From WTFY01 sp964614915 (GTDB lineage: Bacteria; Pseudomonadota; Gammaproteobacteria; UBA4575): 64,000 nucleotides of DNA. The stretch covers positions 124,001 to 188,000 of the forward strand of contig CAZTNC010000019.1 in assembly GCA_964614915.1 (NCBI GenBank). Direction: 5' to 3'. Within the stretch, counting starts at the first letter, position 1. Every line of letters starts with the position of its first letter. The notes under the pieces were generated by a model. The model did not search any database, was not told the DNA's origin, and saw nothing but the letters and a program-made list of their open reading frames with translations. Made by a program: the position numbers and the translations under genes. Positions 36,024 through 44,206 of the stretch are shown in pieces.

Positions 36024-36728
36024 TTGAACGATTTCTCACAAGCTTTTCTAAAAGCCATCCAACTGATCATACAACTTGACCCGGACCTGATAGAGATCGT
36101 CGGGCTGTCTTTACAGGTAAGCCTGACTGCAGTATTTATTGCCGGACTGATCGGGCTCCCACTGGGTGCAGCACTTGCCTTGTACAAGTTTTTTGGACGT
36201 GGCCTGCTTGTCGCCTTGCTGAATACATTCATGGGTCTTCCGCCCGTCGTTGTGGGCTTGGTGGTCTACTTGATCCTTTCGCGCTCCGGCCCACTGGGAG
36301 CACTGGGCTTGCTGTTTACACCGACGGCCATGATCATTGCGCAGGTGTTTCTGGTCACGCCAATCATTGCTGCATTGACACGTCAAACCGTAATGGATGC
36401 CAATGATGAATTCCATGCGCAACTGCGTGCACTGGGTGCCAAATCCCCAAACATGATGAACACCCTCTTATGGGAAACTCGGTATAGCTTGGTGACCAAT
36501 GTGTTTGCGGGATTCGGCAGGGCGATTGCCGAAGTGGGTGCGGTGTTGATTGTAGGTGGCAATATCAATCACAACACCCGTGTGATGACCACCTCCATAG
36601 CGCTTGAGACCAGCAAGGGAAACATCGAACTGGCACTGGCACTGGGTGTAATCCTGATCTCCCTTTCCTTGATCGTTACCTCGACCGTCATGAGTGCGCG
36701 GCATGCTGCTCACAAAATGTATACCTAG
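36024..36728 (+). CDS. tupB: Tungstate ABC transporter, permease
   Basis: 234 residues with five or six membrane helices and the permease EAA-type loop (ALGAKSPNMMNTLLWETRYS, about residues 135-155) that contacts the ATPase. Overall layout is the TupB/ModB type: LSLQVSLTAVFIAGLIG near the start and GRAIAEVGAVLIVGGNI near residue 170. The start is TTG 36024. It is followed by tupC (4 bases) and tupA (7 bases) in one operon. Molybdate is the chemical alternative; the binding protein decides for tungstate. Confidence 0.9.
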   Translation: MNDFSQAFLKAIQLIIQLDPDLIEIVGLSLQVSLTAVFIAGLIGLPLGAALALYKFFGRGLLVALLNTFMGLPPVVVGLVVYLILSRSGPLGALGLLFTPTAMIIAQVFLVTPIIAALTRQTVMDANDEFHAQLRALGAKSPNMMNTLLWETRYSLVTNVFAGFGRAIAEVGAVLIVGGNINHNTRVMTTSIALETSKGNIELALALGVILISLSLIVTSTVMSARHAAHKMYT

Positions 36729-36732
36729 CCTT

Positions 36733-37461
36733 ATGTTGTCTGCATCACCCCTGCCACTGAAAATTCAACACCTGAGCGTGTCCAGACAGGGCAAGCAGTT
36801 GCTGGACAATGTGAATGCCACGGTCGACTCTGCGGGGATCACCATCATTCTTGGCCCGAATGGGGCAGGAAAAAGTTTACTGCTCCATATTGCGCATGGT
36901 CTGGAAGAACCAGATCGTGGCACTTTGACGTGGAATCAACACACCCCAAAGCCTCAGGAACCCTGGCGCGCGTTTGTATTCCAGAAACCAGTTTTTTTGC
37001 AGCGTAGCGTGCAGGCAAATCTTGAATATGTGCTTTCCCTGCACAAGGTGATCAAGACCAAGCAAAACCTGCTCATCCAGCAAGCTTTGCAGCATACAGG
37101 ACTTATGCAACTTTCAGAACAAAGTGCACGCACCTTGTCCGGTGGCGAGCAACAACGCCTGAATGTTGCCCGTGCCTGGGTACTTGAGCCGAAAGTGATG
37201 CTGCTAGACGAGCCTACCGCGGAACTGGATCCTTCAGGCGTTGCGACCATAGAAATGCTGATCAGAAAAATTGCGCAACAGAACACCAAGGTCATCATGA
37301 CCACTCACAGCCTTGATCAAGCAAGAAGACTGGCACACGATATTTTGTTCCTGCACCGGGGCAAGTTGATTGAACACACCCCGGCAAAAGTGTATTTTGC
37401 CCAGCCTAAAACCAGCCTCGCTGCAGATTTCCTTGCTGGCAAGTTACTCGACAGGGACTGA
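36733..37461 (+). CDS. tupC: Tungstate ABC transporter, ATP-binding protein
   Basis: A 242-residue ABC ATPase: Walker A GPNGAGKS, Q-loop FVFQKPVF, signature LSGGEQQRLNVARA, Walker B VMLLDEP with catalytic Glu, and the switch His in MTTHSL. No regulatory C-terminal (Mo-binding) domain of the ModC type is present, which fits TupC. From ATG 36733; an in-frame ATG at 36694 would overlap tupB by 35 bases. Lies between tupB and tupA. Confidence 0.9.
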   Translation: MLSASPLPLKIQHLSVSRQGKQLLDNVNATVDSAGITIILGPNGAGKSLLLHIAHGLEEPDRGTLTWNQHTPKPQEPWRAFVFQKPVFLQRSVQANLEYVLSLHKVIKTKQNLLIQQALQHTGLMQLSEQSARTLSGGEQQRLNVARAWVLEPKVMLLDEPTAELDPSGVATIEMLIRKIAQQNTKVIMTTHSLDQARRLAHDILFLHRGKLIEHTPAKVYFAQPKTSLAADFLAGKLLDRD

Positions 37462-37468
37462 AAAAATC

Positions 37469-38293
37469 ATGAGATATTTTCTGGCCAAAGCCATCGCATT
37501 CATGACACTTGGCGTGGTACTGAGCTCCGGGCTGGCGGAAAAATCACCTTTTATCACCTTGTCCTCGACCACATCGATAGAAAATTCCGGTTTACTGGAT
37601 TACCTGATTCCGAGATTTAGAGACCGTACCGGCATTGACGTGCGGGTGGTATCAGTTGGTACGGGCCGTGCATTAAAACTAGGCGAGACGGGCGACACTG
37701 ATCTGATACTCGTACACCACAGACCCTCAGAGGAAGAATTCGTGTCCAAAGGCTTTGGGGTCAAGCGTCGAGAAGTCATGTACAACGACTTTATCATTGC
37801 CGGGCCCCGTGAAGATCCCCTGAATCTAAGAAAGGAAGACAGCGTAGCTGGTGCACTTACTCTTATTTACAAACATAGAATGCCATTTGTTTCGCGCGCC
37901 GACGAAAGTGGCACACACAAAAAGGAAATGGAGTTATGGGCCCTGATTGGCGTTGATGTTCAGCAGTACAGCGGTAGCTGGTACCACGAAACCGGTGCAG
38001 GCATGGGCACTACACTGAACATTGCCAATGGAATGGGCGCGTACGTACTTGCAGATAGGGGGACTTGGCTCTCATTTAAAAATCGCAACGGACTGACTCT
38101 GCTTTTTGAGAATGACCCTCTTCTGCACAACCAGTACAGCATAATTGAGATCAATCCCGAGCGTCATCCGCATACAAAATTCAGGGAAGCCGAACTGTTC
38201 ACAAACTGGCTGGCTTCCAGTGAAGGTCAGCAGATGATTGCCAGCTTCACATTGGACGGTCAGCAACTGTTTTTCCCCAATGCCCTGCCGTAG
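37469..38293 (+). CDS. tupA: Tungstate-binding periplasmic protein
   Basis: 274 residues from ATG 37469, with a signal peptide ending GLAEKS. The mature protein starts with the TupA-type oxyanion motif STTSIENSGLLDYL, shared with TupA rather than ModA, and continues with SRADESGTHKKE (anion-binding Ser/Thr/His region) and GMGTTLNIA. The frame extends 99 bases into tupC, but the signal peptide fixes the start. Third gene of the operon and the main evidence for tungstate. Intended client enzymes (tungsten formate or aldehyde oxidoreductases) are not in the window. Confidence 0.9.
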   Translation: MRYFLAKAIAFMTLGVVLSSGLAEKSPFITLSSTTSIENSGLLDYLIPRFRDRTGIDVRVVSVGTGRALKLGETGDTDLILVHHRPSEEEFVSKGFGVKRREVMYNDFIIAGPREDPLNLRKEDSVAGALTLIYKHRMPFVSRADESGTHKKEMELWALIGVDVQQYSGSWYHETGAGMGTTLNIANGMGAYVLADRGTWLSFKNRNGLTLLFENDPLLHNQYSIIEINPERHPHTKFREAELFTNWLASSEGQQMIASFTLDGQQLFFPNALP

Positions 38294-38345
38294 TAACCCC
38301 GGTCTTGCAGCAATTTTGAATCTTTGCCGCTGGCACAAGGTGTTT

Positions 38346-39563
38346 TTATCTGGCAAAAACCGGCCGGTCCCTGTTTAACCCCATAGCATGTTCCATAAAA
38401 AACCTTTTCATGGAAGGTGTGTGTTCCGCCATGTTCAATGCGATACCACGTGCTGTGGCAACATGCTTGGAAGAAGAGCCAAATACGGCCACAAATGCAT
38501 CCATTGCGAACTGCATGACCTGAATCTCTCCTGTCCTGGCACGTTCGTATTTCCGCAATACCCGAATACCGCCTATATCCCGCTCTGTGCTTTCCAAGAC
38601 ATCGGCCAGCACCGCCACATCAGTCAACCCCAGATTGGCCCCCTGACCCGCTAACGGGTGCAATGTGTGTGCAGCGTCACCGACCAATGCTATCCGAGGC
38701 TTGACCAGATCCTTGGCCTGACCCGAAACCAAAGGGAAACTGGCGCGCTCCGAGATCAGCCCAATATTGCCAAGCCGTGAATTGCTCGCCCTTGTAATTT
38801 CCCGGGAAAATTCTTCTTTTCCCATTTGCATCAGTTGCTCCGCATAGCCATGGTCGGCTGACCAGACGATGGAGCATTCGCGATTCTCCTCATCAGTTCC
38901 AATGGGTAGCAGGGCCAGTGGGCCTGTTTTGAGAAATCGCTGCCATGCGGTACGCTGATGAGAAAATTCTGTTTGTACATTTGCCACGATGCCCTGCTGT
39001 CGGTACGGCTTTTCAGCATAAGGAATTTCTGCGAGATCCCGTACACCCGATTGGCTGCCATCCGCTCCCACAAGCAGTTTTGCCCTGAGCACTTGCTTGT
39101 CTTTTAAAATTACCTCAATCACATCGTCACGGTGGACTATGCCGGTCACACTCGCTGGCACACACCAGTGAATGCTGGAAACACCACGGAGAGGTTCATA
39201 CAGGCTTGACTGGATCGCCCTGTTTTCCACAATGTAACCTAGGACAGGCTGGCGAGCCTCTCTGGCATCGAAGTGAATTTTTGCGCTACTGGCCTCGTCC
39301 CAAACAACCATTGCGTCAAATGCACTTGTCCGTTTCGCCTGCACATCCGGCCAGATCCCGATGTGCTCGAAAATTGCCCTGGAGCCAGGGCTAACGGCGG
39401 TTACCCTAACATCGTAGGGTTTTTCACAATCAAACTCCGGTGGCAGTACACGGTCAACGATGGCCAATGACTTGCCTTGCTTTGCCAGCAGATTGGCCAA
39501 TGTGAGGCCAGCTATGCCGGCCCCTACAACAATGACATCAACCTGTGTTGCTTTGGCAGTCAT
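38346..39563 (-). CDS. FAD-dependent ubiquinone-biosynthesis hydroxylase (UbiI/VisC-like)
   Basis: 405-residue class-A flavoprotein monooxygenase. The N-terminal FAD motif is VVGAGIAGLTLA (about residues 12-23), then the middle GADGSQSGVRD (DG motif) and FAD-ribityl GDAAHTLHPLAGQGANLGLTD (near 292). In gammaproteobacteria the family members UbiI, UbiH and UbiF hydroxylate ring carbons of ubiquinone precursors; with UbiH next door and Coq7 elsewhere, this is most likely the C5 enzyme UbiI. It overlaps ubiH by 4 bases (ATGA-type). Confidence 0.88.
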   Translation of the reverse strand: MTAKATQVDVIVVGAGIAGLTLANLLAKQGKSLAIVDRVLPPEFDCEKPYDVRVTAVSPGSRAIFEHIGIWPDVQAKRTSAFDAMVVWDEASSAKIHFDAREARQPVLGYIVENRAIQSSLYEPLRGVSSIHWCVPASVTGIVHRDDVIEVILKDKQVLRAKLLVGADGSQSGVRDLAEIPYAEKPYRQQGIVANVQTEFSHQRTAWQRFLKTGPLALLPIGTDEENRECSIVWSADHGYAEQLMQMGKEEFSREITRASNSRLGNIGLISERASFPLVSGQAKDLVKPRIALVGDAAHTLHPLAGQGANLGLTDVAVLADVLESTERDIGGIRVLRKYERARTGEIQVMQFAMDAFVAVFGSSSKHVATARGIALNMAEHTPSMKRFFMEHAMGLNRDRPVFAR

Positions 39564-40777
39564 GCAGACTGCAGGGGTTTGCCTTGGAGAAGATTTGCCA
39601 CAGAACTGGGAACCCCTGAGCTTTGCCGCAGAATAATGTTTTCCAAAACCGGGATGGCACCCAGAAGTGCAAGACCGATCCCTCTTGAACGAGACAACAC
39701 TGGATCATTTGTAGTGAACAAAAAATTGAAAATGTCTGTAAGACGTATGGTGCGTTTAATATCTGACTGGCGTCCTGATGCGTACGCACGAAGTTTCTCG
39801 TTGATTCCTTCAAGTCCATCGTGGCTCGCGTGCAGTATTTCGCTAAGTTCTGCAACGTCACGCAATGCAAGATTCAAGCTTTGTGCACCTATTGGATGCA
39901 ATGTTTGAGCTGCATTGCCGATTAACACTACACGCCCCTGTACACGTCGCTGACTCACCAGTAATGACAAGGGATAGGCAAAACGTTTACCGATTCCGGA
40001 AAAATAGCCCAGGCGGTAGCCGAAGGCTTGCTGCAGCTGAAGCAGGAAGTCCTCATCGGAATGCATCATGAGTTCTCGTGCGATGTTGTCCGGGACCACC
40101 CATATAAACCCGCAGTTATTGCCGGCATGAGGCAGTAGTGTCAGCGGACCCTGCCGGGTAAACCGCTCATAGGCTGTAAACTGATGGTCATCATCCACTC
40201 CTACATTGCCGACAATTGCCGTTTGATGATATTTCTTCTCGTTGGCAGGTATGCCCATCTTGTTGCGAATGAAAGAATTTGTCCCATCAGCTGCAATTAA
40301 CAAATCAGTCTGTATGGGTTCACCCTCTCCATGCAAAATGACCTGATCCGCACGACTTTCAACATCCGACACCTTGTAGGGCCGGATGCAGTGGATATTT
40401 TCATGGTGCCGAAGATGTTCTTGCAAAGACAGTATGAGCTTTTCAGCAGGAACCATATAGCCGAAACCCTCTGATTCATGGTTTTGGCAGTCCATGCGCA
40501 TGGCACCAAATCGCCCCCGATCTGAAATATGAATTTTCCTGATCGCGATGGAATGTAAGCCAATCTGATCCCATACACCCAAGGCATCAAACATTTTTTT
40601 TGAAGCCAGGGCTAATGCGATGCTGCGCTCATCCCTGTTGCGGCCTGTACCGTTTACTGAAGAAACGGGTTTACTTTCTATCAAAGCGATACGGCTAGGC
40701 GTAGCAGCCAAGGCGCAAGCCAAGGTGCCACCAACGAAACCGCCGCCTACGATCGCAATATCATAATGACGCGACAT
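39560..40777 (-). CDS. ubiH: 2-octaprenyl-6-methoxyphenol hydroxylase UbiH
   Basis: 405-residue flavin monooxygenase. FAD motif IVGGGFVGGTLA at residues 9-20, central AADGTNSFIR, and GNAAQTLHPIGAQSLNLALRDV, where GNAAQ in place of GDAAH is the usual UbiH variant. It hydroxylates C1 of the ubiquinone ring. It is between pepP (15 bases upstream) and the UbiI-like gene, giving pepP-ubiH-ubiI, a well-known gammaproteobacterial order. Confidence 0.92.
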   Translation of the reverse strand: MSRHYDIAIVGGGFVGGTLACALAATPSRIALIESKPVSSVNGTGRNRDERSIALALASKKMFDALGVWDQIGLHSIAIRKIHISDRGRFGAMRMDCQNHESEGFGYMVPAEKLILSLQEHLRHHENIHCIRPYKVSDVESRADQVILHGEGEPIQTDLLIAADGTNSFIRNKMGIPANEKKYHQTAIVGNVGVDDDHQFTAYERFTRQGPLTLLPHAGNNCGFIWVVPDNIARELMMHSDEDFLLQLQQAFGYRLGYFSGIGKRFAYPLSLLVSQRRVQGRVVLIGNAAQTLHPIGAQSLNLALRDVAELSEILHASHDGLEGINEKLRAYASGRQSDIKRTIRLTDIFNFLFTTNDPVLSRSRGIGLALLGAIPVLENIILRQSSGVPSSVANLLQGKPLQSA

Positions 40778-40792
40778 AATGTACGGGGAAAC

Positions 40793-42103
40793 TCAATGCA
40801 CGGATCCAGCCATCAGGGCTTCAATTCCGTCCGGATCACGAGCGAGTTTTTCGGTGAGAACTTGATTGCCATCTTTGGTGACCAGCACATCGTCCTCAAT
40901 GCGGACACCGATATTCCAGAAATATTTTGGCACGCCTTTTGTCCGGGTGATGTACAAACCCGGCTCTACGGTCAATGTCATGCCCGGCTCAAGCAGTCGC
41001 CATTCTTCATCAAAGCGGTAGTCGCCCACATCATGTACATCCAAACCCAGCCAATGACCGGTACGATGCATATAGAACTGTCTGTATTTCTCGTCTTTGA
41101 TCAGTTTGGCAGGCTTACCTTTCAGTAAACCCAGTCCCACCAAACCTTTGGTAAGCACTTTTACAGCTTCATGATGCGGGTCGTTCCAGTGGTTACCGGG
41201 CTTTACCTTCCGGATTGCAGCCGTTTGGGCTTCCAGCACCAACTCGTACACTTCCCGCTGGATATTTGAAAAAGTCCCGTTTACGGGAAAGGTGCGTGTG
41301 ATATCACTGGCATAACCCTGGTACTCGGCGCCTGCGTCGATGAGCAACAAATCGCCATCGTTGAGTACTTGGCTATTTTCGATGTAATGCAAAATACAAG
41401 CGTTACCTCCACCGCCTACAATGGAGGGATAGGCCGGGACGCAGCCTGCTTTCTTGAATTCATAAAGCAACTCGGCTTCAACCTCATACTCGTGCTTTCC
41501 CGGCTCACAAGCCTGCATGGCCCGTGTATGGGCTGCAATGGAAATTTTTGCCGCCTTTCTCATCAGACCCACCTCACTGCGCGACTTGTACAAGCGCATG
41601 TCGTGCAAAAGGTAGTCCAGCGAGAGCAGTTCCTGGAGGATATGTTTTGTAGCCCGATAAGAACCTCGGGACTGGTTCACCCAACTGATGACCTTGTGGT
41701 CAAAGCTTGCATCGCGACCCATCGGATAAAAAATTCTTTCACGATCTGAAAGAAGCCGTGGCAGTATTTCGTCAAGTTGACCGATTGCATAGGCCTTGTC
41801 TGCGAGATAATCCTTTTCTGCGCCTTCCAGACCGGCCCTGCACCCGTTCCATATCTCCTGGTCAGCGTTGCGCTCTCGACAAAACAATATGTACTGGTCA
41901 CCCTCCTTGTCCGGCATCAGCAATGCCAGGGCATTGGGCTCATCGAAACCTGTCAGGTACAGAAAGTCACTGTCTTGGCGAAACACATGATCCACGTCCC
42001 GATTTCTCGGGACCGGATTTGCAGAAGGCACAATGGCGATCCCTTTTTGGCCCACCATGCGCATCAGCATTTTGCGCCGCTTGATCAATTCTTTCATGTT
42101 CAT
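40793..42103 (-). CDS. pepP: Xaa-Pro aminopeptidase P
   Basis: Cleaves the N-terminal residue ahead of proline. 436 residues; creatinase-like N-domain and a pita-bread C-domain with the five metal ligands visible: Asp in LIDAGAEYQG, Asp in SDITRTFPV, His in HRTGHWLGLDVHD, Glu in TVEPGLYI and Glu in GVRIEDDV. Length matches E. coli PepP. First gene of pepP-ubiH-ubiI. An ATG two codons later is also possible. Confidence 0.96.
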   Translation of the reverse strand: MNMKELIKRRKMLMRMVGQKGIAIVPSANPVPRNRDVDHVFRQDSDFLYLTGFDEPNALALLMPDKEGDQYILFCRERNADQEIWNGCRAGLEGAEKDYLADKAYAIGQLDEILPRLLSDRERIFYPMGRDASFDHKVISWVNQSRGSYRATKHILQELLSLDYLLHDMRLYKSRSEVGLMRKAAKISIAAHTRAMQACEPGKHEYEVEAELLYEFKKAGCVPAYPSIVGGGGNACILHYIENSQVLNDGDLLLIDAGAEYQGYASDITRTFPVNGTFSNIQREVYELVLEAQTAAIRKVKPGNHWNDPHHEAVKVLTKGLVGLGLLKGKPAKLIKDEKYRQFYMHRTGHWLGLDVHDVGDYRFDEEWRLLEPGMTLTVEPGLYITRTKGVPKYFWNIGVRIEDDVLVTKDGNQVLTEKLARDPDGIEALMAGSVH

Positions 42104-42302
42104 GACATGTTCAGGTCAGATTACCTAGGCTATCCGCCAGTTAACTATTCAGTATATACAGCGATTGCTAAATAAGTCTTTCAAAATTTGCTTGATACGC
42201 CCACCGCCGAGACCTGCCGCAGCTGACCCCTGCCAGGATGCGGTCCACCACGAAATATCTCTAGATTTTTCAGCATATCAAGACATATTTCTTAAATTTG
42301 AG

Positions 42303-42331
42303 TTGACGATAAAGTTCCATCATCCTACCAT
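42303..42331 (+). promoter_or_regulatory. Candidate promoter for the coiled-coil/zapA operon
   Basis: TTGACG (42303-42308), 17-base spacer, TACCAT (42326-42331). A start about 7 bases later would coincide with the ATG at 42338, making a leaderless or near-leaderless mRNA. Other promoters in the 234-base gap are possible. Confidence 0.35.
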
Positions 42332-42337
42332 TTTGCA

Positions 42338-42571
42338 ATGGGGAAGACAGAGTCAGGACTGCTCGATGAACAGGAGCTAAAGCGACTTGAGCGTCGTGTC
42401 AACAGCCTTATCCAAGCATTCGAAGATCTCAAGAAAGAGAACAGCCTTTTAAAGGCGCAGCAGGACTCATACACTGCCGAGAGGGCCAGCCTGATTGATA
42501 AAAACGAACAGGCACGCAAACGGGTCGAGGCCATGATCACCCGGCTTAAGTCAATGGAAGTAAGCATATGA
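42338..42571 (+). CDS. Small coiled-coil protein upstream of zapA (TIGR02449-like)
   Basis: 77 residues, nearly all in one heptad-patterned coiled coil (LDEQELKRLERRVNSLI and onward), with a resemblance in style to ZapB. Proteins of this size and type sit upstream of zapA in many gammaproteobacteria; role is taken to be in cell division but is not proved. Its TGA overlaps the zapA ATG, so the two are translationally coupled. No Shine-Dalgarno is evident before the ATG. Confidence 0.85.
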   Translation: MGKTESGLLDEQELKRLERRVNSLIQAFEDLKKENSLLKAQQDSYTAERASLIDKNEQARKRVEAMITRLKSMEVSI

Positions 42572-42882
42572 GCAACTCAGATTCTCCCATAGTGCTCAGT
42601 ATCCTCGACAAGGAATATCGTGTGGTATGCGGGGAGGGTGAAGAAGAGTCGCTGCAAACATCTGCAGAGCTGCTGAATTCGCACATAGAGGAAGTGCGAA
42701 GTGGCGGGAAGGTCATAGGTGCAGACCGCATAACAGTGATGGCAGCATTGAACCTAGCCCATACCCTACTTTCGCAAACGGATGAACAGGATCGAGTAAG
42801 CAAAAGTTTCTACACCCGTATTCGTGATCTTCAGGATCAAATTGACACCGCCTTAGAAAATACCCGACAGCTTGAGCTTTGA
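42568..42882 (+). CDS. zapA: Cell division protein ZapA
   Basis: 104-residue protein that cross-links FtsZ protofilaments. It has the ZapA start VLSILDKEYRVVCGEGEEESL and a C-terminal coiled coil. Four-base overlap with the preceding coiled-coil gene; followed by 6S RNA as in E. coli and Pseudomonas, which supports the assignment. Confidence 0.93.
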   Translation: MSNSDSPIVLSILDKEYRVVCGEGEEESLQTSAELLNSHIEEVRSGGKVIGADRITVMAALNLAHTLLSQTDEQDRVSKSFYTRIRDLQDQIDTALENTRQLEL

Positions 42883-42905
42883 GAATCTGCTAAACTCAAC
42901 ACTGA

Positions 42906-43102
42906 AACCGGATACCTCTGCGGTACCGGTGAGTTGCTAGATACATACCTTGAGCCTATTTTTTTACTCAGGGACAAAGCTGTAAAAAGTGTTGTTGTGC
43001 AACCCCAGAAAATGGGAAGCCTGATACATTTTTCAGTTCTCCCACTTGAACCTCTGGTTCAAGGGCAATAGCAACCACAGTATTCGTGGAGTGTATCCGC
43101 GT
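42906..43102 (+). ncRNA. ssrS: 6S RNA
   Basis: Binds sigma70 RNA polymerase by mimicking an open promoter. The region directly after zapA folds as 6S RNA: an outer closing stem GGATAC (42910-42915) with GTATCC (43093-43098), an inner GTTGCT/AGCAAC pairing (about 42934 and 43069), a terminal CCTTGAGCC...CTCAGG arm, and the strongly conserved 3' segment CTTGAACC-TCT-GGTTCAAG (43045-43063), which in E. coli is the near-identical CCUUGAACC...GGUUCAAGGG. Ends are estimated from the stem, about 190 nt as expected. The usual next gene, 5-formyl-THF cyclo-ligase, is missing; an EVE-domain gene follows. Confidence 0.88.
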
Positions 43103-43162
43103 ACTACGCTTCCGGTTCTTTACTAAACTTCTGTATACAAGTAAATCGTAGGATGGACCGCC

Positions 43163-43615
43163 ATGCAGTATTGGCTAATGAAAAGCGAACCAGGTGAATA
43201 CAGTATCGATGACCTGAAACGGGACAAAGTGGAGCCTTGGGACGGTGTACGAAACTACCAGGCACGCAACATGATGCGCGATGACATGAAAAAAGGCGAT
43301 TTAGCCTTCATGTACCACTCGAATTGCGATGAAATTGGGATCGTGGGCATCATGACTATTGCACGCGAGTCTTATCCGGACCACACCGCCTTCGACCGAG
43401 AAGACAAACATTACGATCCAAAAAGTGATCCTGAAAATCCGCGTTGGTTCATGGTAGATGTGCGCTATAAACGAAAGCTAAAACGCACAATCACGCTGTC
43501 AGAACTCAGGCAACAAAAAAAACTAGACGGGCTGCAACTCTTAAAACCTGGCAATCGACTTTCAGTCATGCCAGTAAGCAAAAAGCACTGGGATCATATC
43601 TTGTCATTGGAATGA
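43163..43615 (+). CDS. EVE-domain protein
   Basis: 150 residues forming a single EVE (PUA-like) domain: MQYWLMKSEPGEYSIDDL at the N-terminus, WDGVRNYQARNMMRD, FMYHSN and a C-terminal RLSVMPVSKKHWDHI. EVE domains bind modified bases in RNA or DNA, but the target of this housekeeping type is not certain. In many gammaproteobacteria the order is zapA, 6S RNA, ygfA, EVE; here ygfA is absent so the EVE gene comes straight after 6S RNA, 60 bases on. Confidence 0.92.
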   Translation: MQYWLMKSEPGEYSIDDLKRDKVEPWDGVRNYQARNMMRDDMKKGDLAFMYHSNCDEIGIVGIMTIARESYPDHTAFDREDKHYDPKSDPENPRWFMVDVRYKRKLKRTITLSELRQQKKLDGLQLLKPGNRLSVMPVSKKHWDHILSLE

Positions 43616-43632
43616 ATTGATGCGTAGTGACT

Positions 43633-43680
43633 CTAGTTTTTGCACATGACTTTAAATTAAAAACATCGCAAAAAAACTAG
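43633..43680. repeat. Interrupted inverted repeat between the EVE gene and the KRKTA gene
   Basis: CTAGTTTTTGC (43633-43643) and GCAAAAAAACTAG (43668-43680), with two extra A in the right arm, 24 bases apart, A+T-rich with TTTAAATTAAA between. It may be the EVE transcript terminator or an operator for the next gene. Confidence 0.3.
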
Positions 43681-43751
43681 TATTTATATATCAAACGTAT
43701 ATACTTTAGCGCGACTACAACTCATCGTTTATTGTTTGGAGGGGAGTATTG

Positions 43752-44075
43752 ATGGCCATCAAGAAACGAAAGACCGCCGCCAAGCGCAAGACCGCCAAAA
43801 AAGCTGTTAAGCGTAAGACTGCTGCAACTGCCAAGCGTAAGACTGCTAAAAAGGCTGTCAAACGAAAGACCGCCGCCAAGCGCAAGACCGCCAAAAAAGC
43901 TGTTAAGCGTAAGACTGCTAAGAAAGCCGTTAAGCGCAAGACCGCTAAACGTAAAACTGCCAAAAAGGCTGTCAAGCGTAAGACCACCAAACGCAAGACC
44001 GCTAAGAAAGCCGTTAAGCGCAAGACTGCTAAACGTAAAACCGCCAAAAGAGCTGTTAGACGTAAGTCCCGCTAA
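43752..44075 (+). CDS. Lys/Arg-rich KRKTA-repeat DNA-binding-type protein
   Basis: 107 residues built from 13 KRKT units, many as KRKTAKKAV, with no acidic, aromatic or Cys residues. Such composition resembles the C-terminal tail of histone H1, AlgP and other bacterial nucleoid-binding proteins, so nonspecific DNA or RNA binding is likely. ATG 43752 is preceded by GGAGGGGA at about 6-13 bases, an unusually strong Shine-Dalgarno. The 60-base block 43764-43823 recurs exactly at 43860-43919, showing recent internal duplication, and a strong terminator follows. Composition prevents assigning a family. The opposite-strand frame is an artefact of the repeat. Confidence 0.8.
   Translation: MAIKKRKTAAKRKTAKKAVKRKTAATAKRKTAKKAVKRKTAAKRKTAKKAVKRKTAKKAVKRKTAKRKTAKKAVKRKTTKRKTAKKAVKRKTAKRKTAKRAVRRKSR
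43764..44056 (+). repeat. Internal tandem-like repeats in the KRKTA gene
   Basis: A 60-base unit (43764-43823) is duplicated without change at 43860-43919, 96 bases apart, and a second block at about 43917 recurs near 44001, 84 bases apart, with two differences. Synonymous sites match, which points to recent slippage or recombination rather than selection on protein sequence. Confidence 0.85.
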
Positions 44076-44095
44076 CGCAAAGTCGTCTACACCAC

Positions 44096-44125
44096 AAAAA
44101 AAGGCCCTTTTTAGGGCCTTTTTTT
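44096..44125. terminator. Bidirectional intrinsic terminator
   Basis: Seven A, GGCCC, loop TTTTTA, GGGCC, seven T. Stem with A/T extensions on both sides, so it works on both strands: it ends the KRKTA gene 20 bases after its stop and can also stop ilvA from the reverse strand. Confidence 0.92.
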
Positions 44126-44206
44126 GTAATAGAACCCCCTCTCTAGGATTCGTTTCGCACACGCTTCAAATACGGGAGCTGAATGCCCCGAAACAATCTT
44201 AAATTT

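Noticed and set aside
42165..42380. 71-codon frame upstream of the coiled-coil gene
   Set aside because: Starts in the divergent promoter region and overlaps the coiled-coil gene out of frame; composition looks non-coding.
43722..44162. Minus-strand frame opposite the KRKTA gene
   Set aside because: Its Leu/Ser/Phe/Gly repeats mirror the repetitive plus-strand codons; it has no independent start or Shine-Dalgarno.
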